From positions 379,772 through 443,771 of the forward strand of contig NW_022651105.1 in assembly GCF_004027225.2 (NCBI RefSeq): a stretch of 64,000 bases of DNA, given 5' to 3'. Positions 31,931 through 42,300 of the stretch are shown piece by piece. This DNA is from Strigops habroptila. Taxonomy: Eukaryota; Chordata; Aves; Psittaciformes; Psittacidae. Position 1 is the stretch's first letter. Each line of letters begins with the position of its first letter. The notes beneath the pieces were generated by a model, which saw only the letters and a list, made by a program, of their open reading frames with translations, ran no database searches and was not told the origin of the DNA. Made by a program: the position numbers and the translations under genes.

Positions 31931-33028
31931 CGAACGCATCAGGCTTAGGAGCAGGGGCTGGATGTTTGCGCTTCAGGGAGCTGATGTGGTGACTCCTGAG
32001 AGCGCTGTCCTGAGTTATGGGTCTGCTTGTGTGTGACCTGGGCCGGGTGATCCCCCCCCCCCGGGGCTGGGCTGGTGCTGGGGCTGCAGCTGGAAGTCAC
32101 CCGTGGCACATCCTGACAGCGACGTGCTTCAATGAACACCAAAAGTTACCACCACAAACTACCACAAGGCTGAAAAGCTGCAAACGACAAAATAAACGTC
32201 GCAGAACTAAGCCTGGGGAAGGCTCAAAACTCAATGAGCTCCCTCCCGAAACCCTCTGCCCATTTACCCCACGGCCCCCCCCTCAATGCCGTGGGGCAGG
32301 GGTGGGGTGAAGCACCAGGAGAGATAAAAGGGGCAGGAGGAGCAACAGGGTGTTTAGTGTCTGCGGCACCCAAAAGGGTCAAAGAGAGAAAATGATCATT
32401 TATTAAAGCTCAAGCACCAGCACTTTGTGCAGGATTACAGCTGCTGCCTCAGGAATGGGGTAGGAAGGGAAAAACACTCTGCTTTGTCCAGCCCGAGGTG
32501 CAAATCCATGAGTGTGCTTCTCCCCCATGCAGAAGCCCAGCACCGGCTTCTTGTCCTGGCAGGTCAAGTGGAGTTTTAGGTGGCAAACAAGGGCAGATTG
32601 GCCCCAAACCCCTTTTGCTTTACCTCTCCTTTAAATAGCCTGTATATTCTTTGGACTATGCCTTGCTCACAGCAATGACATGAGCTGTATCTAATCGTGA
32701 TTTTGTGTTTGAAAGCATTTCATGCGAGTGGCTGGTGTCAGTGTCACCATGTATAAGGAGGGAGAAATAAGCACAGAGCAGCCAGATAACACGATGAAAG
32801 TGTCAGAACAAGTCTGTAGAGGAACTCAGGGTGAGACCTTTGCCTGAGCCCTGTGCCTCCTCTGCTCTTCCTCAGCTGCTGCCCTGGGCTGTGATAGCCC
32901 AAAGCAGAAGGAAAGACTCATTGTCTGCCCAGGTGCTGTAGAAACAAGTGCCTGGGCCAAAGGGCTGATGAGATCTCCCCCACAGCTGGTCTCGGCCTAC
33001 CTTGGGCCCCCTTGCTGTGTCTGGGAGA

Positions 33029-33068
33029 GGGGAAACTGAGGCACAGAGCTGCTGGGTCATGTGCAGGG
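33029..33068 (+). repeat. MIR-like SINE core motif
   Basis: ggggaaactgaggcacagag resembles the MIR consensus. The opposite-strand counterpart (tgtgcctcagtttccctacc) lies at about 33329-33366. Both motifs recur in the other two segmental copies (about 48625 and 48927; about 61285 and 61588). Too short for certainty. Confidence 0.35.
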
Positions 33069-34869
33069 CTTGCAAGATCCCTGCTGGTGCAAGCATCAGG
33101 GAGGTGCCTGTTGGAAACTGCAGCACTTGTCATGGACGATACTGGGTGGCAGAGTAGGTCCTTGCTGACGTTGGGCATATATGTGCCAGCAGGTGTACTC
33201 CTGCCAAACCTTCATCTTGGCTCTTGAGATCAGAGGCAGATTGAGGTTGTGTCCTTGTGAAGCCCTGCTCTGGGTCTTTTTCAAGCTCTCCATCTCTCCC
33301 CTTAGAGCCTTTCTGGGATGATTTCAGTGGTCTGTGCCTCAGTTTCCCTACCTGTAAACCAGGAAGAACAGCAATTTTCCCCTGCTTCTCTGGTTTTTCC
33401 AATTGACTCTTTTGATTTAAACCCCCTCTGTGTGTCTTTGGAAAGCAGCTCCCACTAGTAAATGCTAACTAGTCCTTTTCAGTCTCAGGTTTGAGTCAGC
33501 GACACAGGCATCAGCCGTTCTGTGCTGCAGCAGAAAGAGTGTGCCGGTGACCCCAGTCCTGCACAGACAGTAAAGACAGGGTACAAAGGAAAACAGGGGG
33601 AAACAACAAAGTCTAAAGCCGTTTTTCAGGGTTCCAGCACATTCTCCACAATGTTTGCATCTTTTTGGCACTCCCTGATGTTCTGAAGAGCTTTGATGAT
33701 GCTGGATCGGATTAGCAAATAGGTTTAGACCACTCCAGTAATGCTTTTGCTGGTCTCATGTTGTCAATTCTTGTTTGTTTTTCCTCAGCCTTGTTGCTGC
33801 TCTTGTCTGCTTGTGATCGTCCAGAGCAAGACTAGAGGAAATGCAGGCAAGGCTGCTGGAATCCCTTCCATCTTCTCCTTGCGCCCCAGAAACTTGATCA
33901 TCTGACAGTAAGCAATATTGCTATGCTTTTATACATCACACATAACCTGTCAAACTGCTTTATTTCCAAGTTACCATCATGTGTTACTCAGGAGCAACTG
34001 AGACATTTTGGGTTAGCTTTGTACATAGATATTGATGAGAAATCCGAAGCATGTTTTTCTGTAGAAAATACCTATGTTTATATCAGACTCAAATAGATCT
34101 GGAAAAGAGGTTGTTCCTTCTGCTCCTGCTGAAGTCTGTTTAGAAGAGATCCCAAAGAAGGATGGCTCTGTCTATATCACAAGTGTTACTAGTTTGGGAC
34201 CGTTTCATTCCCTGGAAAGGCTTCTGAAGAAACATATCAGCATATTGGGAATCTGATGGGAGATGTAAAGGGCTTTGCTAGTGTTTACTGGGACTTGAGT
34301 GCTTGTGTTGGAAGGAAAACAAGAAGTAGTCATGCAGTTGCAGGAGCTGAAGGAAGTGAGACAGGTGCTTAGTAACTTGGAAATGACTTTGAATCCTTCA
34401 AGTTGGTTCTGAAGGAAGTTTCATTGCTCTCTTTGGTTCAAAGACAGGTTTCTGTTAGGCTGGGAAAAGCATTTCCAACTCTTGAAGGAGGTGGTAAAAT
34501 CACGTGATTTGAAGCATGGCACATATCTACCTTCCCTTTCCCAGCAGTTAATCTGTTTGTTCTGGTCAAGCTTTGTCCTGGGATTTGCAAGTGATGTCCA
34601 GAAATGTCCGCTCTGCCTTGCAATGATTTCTCTCTAAGCTAGAAATGCAGAGGAGCGGCCGCTGCAGGTTGTAAGGGTTGCATTGGAAAGACACGTTTTG
34701 TCCTGGTCGGTTGGGGGCTGAGCTGGGAGGAGGCAAATGGATGGAGTGATTACTCATGAGCGAGAAAAGGGCTGATAATATCTCCTGTTCAAGATGTTGC
34801 AAAAAGCTGAGGAATGGATTTTTCTTGGCAGATCGTTGCTGTGAATGTTAGTGGAGCTGTTGCGATGCA

Positions 34870-35110
34870 AGCCATGTGTAGGTGATGCTCAGCAGCATAG
34901 TCCTGGGACTACGGGTTTGGAGCAGCGGCTTGGACGTTTGCATTCCGTAGCTGTGCTCTGGGACACCGGAGCGCACTGAGCAGAAGGGAAGTACGCAGAT
35001 GGTGTTTAAGGTGGCAGAGGAAGGGCGTATTGCCATGTTGGTGGCACCATTGCAAAGCTCACCCTGTGTAGGTAATTGCCCAGCACCAGCTTTCTGTGCT
35101 GAGGGAGAGG
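34870..35110 (+). repeat. Degenerate satellite unit, plus orientation
   Basis: Contains gatggtgtttaaggtggcag, ttggtggcacc, gcaaagctcaccctgtg and gcccagcaccagctttctg, in the same order as the reverse complement of the main array. It sits about 250 bp before that array and so faces it. A near-identical copy is at about 63120-63360. Confidence 0.6.
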
Positions 35111-35339
35111 CAGAGCCAGCCCCAGTCCCTCCTCGCTCTCCCAGTACTGCACTAGTCAGTAGTTGATGCTTGAGGGGGGATTTGCTAGATGACCACCACC
35201 CTCATTCCCTGACTACCACAGAGCAGAAACGAGCTGGGTGATTAGTGTTAAGGCCAGAAATAGAGAAATCAGTCTCAGGGAATGCTAGCAGGGTCGCTTC
35301 TCGTAAGCTGAGGCAGCTCACCTCAGTGAGCAGAGCTAA

Positions 35340-37080
35340 TGGTGCCAAGATTGCCACCTTAGGTGCTCCCACAGCCGAAGAGCCAGGACTGAAAGCTGGT
35401 GCTGGGCCTCTTCTGCGAACGATGACCTCCGTAACGGTGCCACCGGCATTGTTCTCGCTCCTCGCTTTCCCACCTAAAAGTCCAGTTGTGGCATCCTCCA
35501 CGATGGCAGGCTCGAGGCTGAGCCAAGCCGGCCGCATTGAGCTGAACGTCCGGCCCTGCTCTCACAGCCCAATGAGCCAGGGATAAAAAGCAGGTGCTGG
35601 GCCTCTTCTGCACTCAGTGCCCTCCGCAACGGTGCCATCGCATTGCTCTCGCTCCTTTGATTTCCCACCTAAAAGTCCAATTGCATGGATCCCCTACGAT
35701 GCAGGCTCGAGGCTGAGCTGAGCCCGTCGCATTGAGCACAAACATTTGGGCCCTGCTCCCACAGCCGAAGAGCCAGGACTGAAAGCTGGTGCTGGGCCTC
35801 TTCTGCACATGGTGAGCTCCACAACGGTGCCACAGGCATTGCTCTCGCTCCTCGCTTACCCCACTTAAAGTCCAATTGAATGCAAAATCTACAGTGCCCA
35901 CTCGAGGCTGTGCCGAGCCCATCGCATTGAGCACGAACGTCCGGGCCCTGCTCCCACAGCCGAAGAGCCAGGATAAAAAGATGGTGCTGGGCCTCTTCTG
36001 CACATGGTGAGCTCCGCAACGGTGCCACCAACATTGAACTCGCTCCTCGCTATCCCACCTAAAAGTCAAATTGAATGCAACATCTACGATGCAGGCTGGA
36101 GGCTGTGCCGAGCCCGTCGCATGAACACGAACGTCCGGGCCCTGCTCCCACAGCCGAAGAGCCAGGACTGAAAGCTGGTGCTGGGCCTCTTCTGCACATG
36201 GTGAGCTCCGCAACGATGCCACCGACATTGATCTCACTCCTCGTAATCCCACCTGAAAGTCCAACTGAATGCAACATCTGCGATGCAGGCTGGAGCCTGT
36301 GCCGAGCCCGTCGCATTGAGCACGAACATTTGGGCCCTGCTCCCACAGCCGAAGAGCCAGGACTGAAAGCTGGTGCTGGGCCTCTTCTGCAGAATGGTGA
36401 GCTCCGCAACGGTGCCACCGACATTGATCTCGCTATCCTCGCGTTCCCACCCTAAAAGTCCAATGATGCAACATTATCTGTACCGTGCCCCACTCGAAGA
36501 CTCTGCTGAGACCATCACGCAATTGAGCACGAAAGTTCCAGCCCTGCTCCACAGCAAAGAGCCAGGACTGAAAGTGGTGCTGGGCCTCTTCTGCAACATT
36601 GTTGAGCTCCGCAACAGTTGCCACCGACATTGATTCTCTCTCCTCGCTTTCCACCTAAAAAGTCAATCGAATCAAAATCTACGGTGCCCACTCGAAGCTG
36701 TGCCTAGCCCATCGCATTGAGCACGAACGTCCGGGCCCTGCTTCCACAGCCGAAGAGCCAGGATAAAAAGATGGTACTGGGCCTCTTCTGCACATGGTGA
36801 GCTCCGCATAGGTGCCACCGGCATTGATCTCACTCCTCGCTTTCCCACCTAAAAGTCCAATTGAATGCAACTTGTACGGTGTCCACTCGAGGCTGTGCCG
36901 AGCCCATAGCATTGATCACGAACGTCCGGGCCCTGCTCCCACAGCCAAAGAGCCAGGACTGAAAGCTGGTGCTGAACCTCTTCTGCACATGGTGAGCTCC
37001 GCAACGGTGCCACCGTCATTGCTCTCACTCCTCGCTTTCCCATCACAAAGTCCCATTGCGTGCATCATCTACGGTGATCT
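35340..37080 (-). repeat. ~195-bp satellite array (about 9 units)
   Basis: The landmark cacagccgaagagccaggac recurs at about 35370, 35566, 35760, 35954, 36150, 36344, 36540, 36744 and 36944, giving a period of about 194-200 bp. Units also share ggcctcttctgcacatggtg, gagctccgcaacggtgccac, cccacctaaaagtccaattg and gaggctgtgccgagccc. Single-base indels between units are frequent. A long minus-strand open frame (35614-36264) is repeat translation. Orientation is called minus relative to the dispersed plus-strand copies. Confidence 0.9.
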
Positions 37081-37494
37081 TATGATTCCATGATTGTTCT
37101 GTAGTTATTACACTGTTCTTTTCTCTAACCTGTGGGTATTACACTTCTATGATTCTCCTCCCCATTCCCGTGGCGTAGTTTCAGTGATTCAAGGAGGACG
37201 CTGGTTGAGAGCCAAGTGGTCAAGGGCCTTGTGTGGAGGAGGGGTGGGTTCGACACATGTTGCTGGGTCTAAGTGGGTTGTTTCGCTCAGAGACAATGGC
37301 GTTGGCTGGTAGGGTTGATTTGAGCAGGGTATGTTGTGCGGGGAGATTGGTTAGGAATGGGGAGCGTGTCAGGGCTTGTCTTGGTGGGATGTGGGGAGTC
37401 TGGAGGGGGAATGTGTGGGACATGGCTGGTGGGAAGAGCAGGGGGCACAGCATGTTGCACTCGAAGCATCATCATGTGTTTTTGAACCCTGCAG

Positions 37495-37646
37495 GTTAGC
37501 CAATGGGCTGGAAGGTGTGCGGATCGAGAGCGAGGGCAGCCTGTCCACGCTGCCCTTCTTCAACCTCTCAGAGGAGGACTGTGGCAACTACATGTGTGTT
37601 GCCACGAACAAGCTGGGCAACAGCAATGCCAGTACCATCCTGTATG
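37495..37646 (+). pseudogene. Orphan IgLON-type Ig-domain exon, copy 1
   Basis: A 152-bp open exon with acceptor (ccctgcag) and donor (gtaggt). It encodes the second half of an I-set Ig domain: [14 protein letters not shown], then [29 protein letters not shown]. The F-strand motif D-x-G-x-Y-x-C and the NKLG-x-x-NAS G-strand are hallmarks of IgLON proteins (OPCML/NTM/LSAMP/NEGR1/IGLON5); it looks closest to the third-Ig-domain exon of OPCML or IGLON5, from memory. The usual Tyr is replaced by Cys in DCGNY. No neighbouring Ig, signal-peptide or GPI-anchor exons are visible, so it is probably a stray exon carried by the duplication, although an exon of a larger gene cannot be excluded. Confidence 0.6.
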
Positions 37647-37679
37647 GTAGGTGCCCTGTTTTTCTGCAGCAAGGTATAG

Positions 37680-37732
37680 TGAGGAGGAAGAAGAAGAAGA
37701 GGAGGAGGAGGAGGATGAAGAGGAGGAAGGTG
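37680..37732 (+). repeat. GAA/GGA purine tract after the Ig exon
   Basis: Pure-purine (gaggaggaagaagaagaaga) run in the putative intron, which reads as polybasic KKKKRRRRR if translated. The second copy is at about 50166-50218. Confidence 0.8.
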
Positions 37733-38029
37733 AGTGGCCAGCGATGGAAGCAAGTGGGGTTTTTTTAGCAATGCCAGCCCATCGAGATGCTGAATGGCAC
37801 GAGCCCTGAGCGGCAAGGATTCATCAGAGGATGCTGAGGAGATCTGCATTGGCCCATGCAGGAGGGCACTGCTTGGTGGTGGTCAGTGGCGGTCACGGTG
37901 GGTGTTTAGGGGTGAGCAGCAGACGGTGAAGAGACAGGACATCATTGAAACGCAGGCGCGAGGAGAGGGCCCCAGCAGGTAAGGGCACACTTTGGGGACA
38001 CACTGTAGGCTATTTGCAGGTTATCCTCT

Positions 38030-38200
38030 TGCAGGGATACAGGCAGTTGTTAAGGGGTGCAGGCAGTGTGAGGTTGGGACGTGTAGATGTCAGGTGGTGT
38101 GGGTGTCACGTTGGGTATCGTAGGTGTCAGGCTGGGTAGTGTAGGTGGCACTTGAGGCAGCAGAGGTGTTGGGTTAGGTAGCATAGGTGGCACTGTGGGT
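38030..38200 (+). repeat. Degenerate gtgtaggtg(t/g)ca tandem repeat
   Basis: About seven loose 20-25-base units (gggtagtgtaggtggcactt, gttgggtatcgtaggtgtca). Also present at about 50515-50685. Confidence 0.6.
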
Positions 38201-38464
38201 GAGCTCCTGCGGCTGACTCAGGGTTAGCACAGCTTTATTAGGCCGGTTCCATCAGAGGTGCTTGGAAGTGGGACAACGTGTGCTCAGCACTGAAGGCGTG
38301 CTGACATGGGACATGGCATCACCCAGACATGTGGCCTGTCAGGTGCATGGCGATGTTATATGTGCCCGGTGTCCACCCCGAATGTTGTGTCCCTTCTGGA
38401 ATCGCAGCTCTTGTCACCAAACATCCCGGGGTGCCCGACCTGTCACCTGCAGTTTTTCTTCACC

Positions 38465-38528
38465 CAAGGAAGTTGTGAATGCTCCATCCGTGGCAGTGTT
38501 TAAGGCCGGGTTGGACGGAGCAGAGTGA
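38465..38528 (+). mobile_element. CR1 LINE fragment
   Basis: gaatgctccatccgtggcag ... gtttaaggccgggttggacg matches the conserved 3' region of avian CR1 in sense orientation. Duplicate at about 50950-51013. Confidence 0.6.
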
Positions 38529-38805
38529 ATGCAGGAAGGTCCTCAAGCTCTCCTGCTCACATTCCTCCCTCAGGGCATCTGAGCTCCCAAAGCTGTCGCT
38601 CTTGAGTGGGAATGCAAAGAGCTGCCCCCTCCGATGGGAGGAGATGCTCTGGAGGTGGAGGGTGTCTTCCCTGATGCAGAGGAGCCAAACCTGCTCCCAC
38701 TCAGGGTGGACATTGCCTTGAAACCCGGCGCTGCCTTGGCTCTTGTGACATCACCCACCACCTATGATGCCACAAAGCACCGGCGCTGAGGTAGGCACAG
38801 CCAGG

Positions 38806-38949
38806 TATAAAGCCAGGGCTGTCCCTGTGTGTGGCACTTGACAGAAGAGCTCACGGAGTGGTTGAGTCTCTCGTGAGCAAGCTGCATTGCTGGTACCGCA
38901 CCTCAGTGGATTGCGGACAGAAAGCTACGGAAAGACAACTTCTGACCAA
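38806..38949 (+). promoter_or_regulatory. TATA promoter and non-coding exon 1 of MROH copy 1
   Basis: TATAAA at 38806-38811 with a G/C flank suggests a TSS near 38836-38840. The transcript would then run to the donor at 38949|38950 (ccaa|gtacgt), with no ATG-initiated frame, giving a non-coding first exon spliced to the ATG exon at 39396. Position and sequence are conserved exactly in copy 2. Confidence 0.55.
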
Positions 38950-39029
38950 GTACGTGTGAAAAATCCTCCTCTCCCCTCCCCAAGTGCATTTTCCTCCTCC
39001 TCAGCTGGGGTGTGATGGAGGTGATCCCA

Positions 39030-39245
39030 TCTGGTCTCATCTCATCGCATGTCATCACCTCAGCTCAGCTCATCTTCATCCCATTTCATCTTCATCTCAT
39101 TTCATCGCATTGCATCGCATCATCTTCCTCACACCACATCATCACACCACATCACGACACCACATCTTCACTCATCTCATCCATCTCATCTCATCTCACC
39201 CATCGCATCTCATCATCTTCCTCATTTCATAGAACATATCACCAC
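39030..39245 (+). repeat. tcatc/tcatctca simple repeat in MROH intron 1
   Basis: Pyrimidine-rich (tcatctcatttcatcgcat) microsatellite-like stretch. Second copy at 51515-51725. Confidence 0.85.
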
Positions 39246-39396
39246 ACCCCATCATAATCCTTATATCAAGTCACGGCTCATGGCGATGGGACAGGGCAGG
39301 AGCAAGGAGCCGGTGGGTTGCTCCTGAGCTCAGCCCTGATGCGTTTGGTCCAAGCTTCCCCCTCCACCACCTCAATCTTTTTCCTTCATCCACAGG

Positions 39397-42300
39397 ATGG
39401 CGAAGAAACCCCCCAGAACCCCAAGGAGGGCCTGGGAGGAGGAGAACAGGGCTCCCCAGAAGAGCAGATCTTCACCGGAGTCCAATGAGGAACCCCCGGT
39501 CCTGCCATTGAGGACTGGTGAGTGAGAGGCCCTGTTGGTCTGGGACCAGGACAAGGGGTGATGGGTTTAAACTGAAACAGGGGAAGCTCAGGTTGCACAT
39601 AAGGAAGAAGTTCTTGCCTGTGAGAGTGGAGAAGCGCTGGCACAGCTTATCCAAAGAGGTGGTGAATGCTCCATCCCCGGCAGCGTTCAAGGCCAGGTTG
39701 GACAGAGCCTTGGGTGATATAGAATCATAGAATGGTTTGGGATGGAAAGGACCTTAAGCTCATCCAGTTCCACTGATGTCCTCCACAGGCAGGGACACCA
39801 CACACTAAATCGTGTCATGGTTCCATGTCATGGAACTAGATGATCTTCAGGTCCTTTCCAACCCAACCCGTTCTAGGGTTCTCTGACTCTATGGTGCTCG
39901 ACAGCAGCACCACATTTCCCTGGCATGCTGGCGGAGGGCAGAGCTCCTTCCTCTGCTCTCCAAAGCTCTTCTCCTCCTCTATTAGATGCCACCTGGTTAC
40001 CCGTTTACAGACTGGAGCAGGACAACGTGGAGCGCATCAAGGCATTTGTCAAAAGCCCAACAATGGTAGGCATGGCCATTGTGAACAGGGGCTCTGCTGG
40101 TGGGTGCTGGCTTCAACCAGGGCCCCCCTAGAGTCCAGTCCCGCTGTCCCCTCTCATACTGCCTGTTTGTGTCTCTGTCCCCCCTGGTTTCCAGGATGAG
40201 CACCAGAAGATTGGCTTTCTAGAGAGCATCTGCTGCCTGTTGTGCACCGCCAGGTACTGCGGCTTGCACCAGGGGCTGGATGTCTTCTGCCACAAATACC
40301 ATCTGGCAGAGATGATCAAGGTGAGGAGAGCACCCTGGGGATGCTATGGGCAGGGGGCAAGGCCTCCAGCACACAGTGAGGGCAGCATTGGTGGCACTGG
40401 GTGCTGGCATCTACCATGTCCCTTATCCCCATTGAGCTCTGCAGATGCTGCTCCAAAAGGAGCCCATGGACCAACTGTTCACCAAGGTGCGGCATCTCGC
40501 CATGGATGCCATAGCAGAATTGAGGTACCACAACTGCCCATCCCTCCTGGGGACCCCAGAGCTCTGTGTCCCCCTGCCCAAGGCCTCGAGGCACTGCTCC
40601 CAGCAGCAGTGTCCAACTGGAGCCCTCTCTCTTTGCAGCTCAGTGGAGACAGGGCTGGCAGGCCAGGAGGAAAGCCTCTGGAAATCTGCTGCAGAAGTGT
40701 CTTCTTCCTTCCTCCAAAGGAGGAGTTTTCGGGCCTGGACACATACTACTTATCTTCGTAAGTGCTGGAGGAGCTACAGGAGCCACAGCTCCCTGCGGCT
40801 GCTCCCTGGTCACGCAGTGCTGCGGGATGAGCATGGTTTAAGCCCAGCTGGCACCTTAAGTGCTACGCTCTGTCCTCCTTGCAGATGCTGGAATCCACGG
40901 ACAACATGCTCTGGAGGCTGGTGCTCACTCTCCTGCCCCAGGGCCAGCGAGAAGCTGCGGAACATCCTGCAGGTCTGGCATGTGCTGAATGGGGTTCACA
41001 GGGGCTGTTGCTCACCCTGGGAACAGCGCTCTTGCTTGAGTGGATGGTCCCCACACCAGTGCCATGCACAGAGAGCGCCCTGCAGGGGTGGTGGCCCACT
41101 CCCTTGGGTAACCAAGGCCCTTCTGGAGCACAGTGGCTGCAGAGGGTGGCATCTACCTACGTGCCCAGACACAAGGGGCAGTTATACGAAGCCAAAGGGC
41201 AGGACCCACTAGAGGCTTTGCTGCCCACTCTCAGGAGACTGATCCCCCTGGGCTGGCATCTTTGCTGCCTCTCATCAGCCTGGTTTGGGACCAGCTTGGT
41301 GGGACCATTGGACTTGTTAGGAAATTCCCTTCCCCTTAACTATTAGATAAGCCACTCTTAAAGTATTAACATGTCTTTTATATATATCTGCATATATATA
41401 TATGTATATTTATTTATATGTACACTGTAATCATAGAATCATAGAATGGGTTGGGTTGGAAAGGACTGAAGATCATCTAGTTCCAGTCCCCTGCCATGGC
41501 AGGGACAGTGATGAGGTAGTGGATTTTTTGCTGCTAGTTTCAGCCCAGCCCTGGAAATGAGGATGTGTCTTCTCTTAGGCCTTTGTGACACGGACATCAG
41601 CCACAGCCAAGGGGACAAAGACCTTGGTTCTGTCTTATTCAGCCTTGCCATTGCACCGCAGCCCATCCTGCACTGTGCCTGGGCCTGTTTCCCTGCAGGC
41701 TGCAGGCACCCAATGTACTTCCCAGCTTCTTCTCACCCCAGAATGTCCCTTCTGTACTGGTGCCCTCCACCCTCCCTTGACACACAAGCCACGGGCTGAT
41801 CCTGACTCCCTCGGGGTGATGTTCAGCATCAGGAACCCATAGAGGCTCAGAGGAAGCCTTGATGGAAGGAGTGCGGGTCCAGCCCATGCTGCTCCTGCTG
41901 CAGCACGTGTCTGCTCCAGGGCACACCAGCAGCTTCTCTCTGCCCAGGTCCTGCTGAGCTTCACCAGCTCTGAGAGCGCCGTGGTGCGGGAGAGGGCCCT
42001 GGGGAGGATCAGGACCCTGAGCCAGTTGCTGTTTCACCATCACACACTGAGGGTAAGGAGCAGGCAGGCTCCAGCCAGAGCATCTCCCCTCCCTGCACAC
42101 CAGAGCAGGCGGCAGCTCTCCCCGCATGGGGCTGCTTGGGGAGACGGGGCCCTGCAAAGCCTGCCTGCCCTCTGCCTTCTCCTCCTCCTCCTTTCTCCTT
42201 CTCCTCCTTCTTCTTTATCCTTCTCCTTCTTCTTCTTCTTCTTTCTTCTTTCTTTTTCATTCTCCTTCAGATTCTTCTCTGGTCTTTCTCCTTCTCCTCC

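Larger units (their letters stand above)
32610..37334 (+). repeat. Segmental duplication, unit 1 tail
   Basis: Collinear with 48190-49830 and with 60850-64000. Similarity is weak at 32610-32680 and near-identical from about 32690. No MROH gene precedes it, so only the 3' flank of a unit is present. The 34250-37335 part is retained in the copy beginning at 62490 but missing between 49829 and 49832. No protein-coding gene was recognised; short ORFs repeated across the copies lack start context or domain similarity. Confidence 0.85.

Noticed and set aside
32400-32600. Possible minus-strand 3' exon with AATAAA (reverse of tttatt at 32399-32404) reading QDKKPVLGFCMGEK
   Set aside because: The 'coding' part coincides with a degenerate 195-bp satellite copy, and no upstream exons were found.
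33012-33227. 71-aa ORF conserved in all three segmental copies (also about 48608 and 61268)
   Set aside because: Conservation is explained by recent duplication. It overlaps a MIR-like motif and has no recognisable domain.
35614-36264. 216-aa minus-strand ORF in the satellite
   Set aside because: Periodic with the 195-bp unit (195 is a multiple of 3), frame broken by indels in other units, no start or domain.
37376-37768. 130-aa ORF joining the Ig exon to a polybasic KKKKRRRRR tail
   Set aside because: The basic tail lies after a good donor (gtaggt) in a purine microsatellite; the exon alone is the credible unit.
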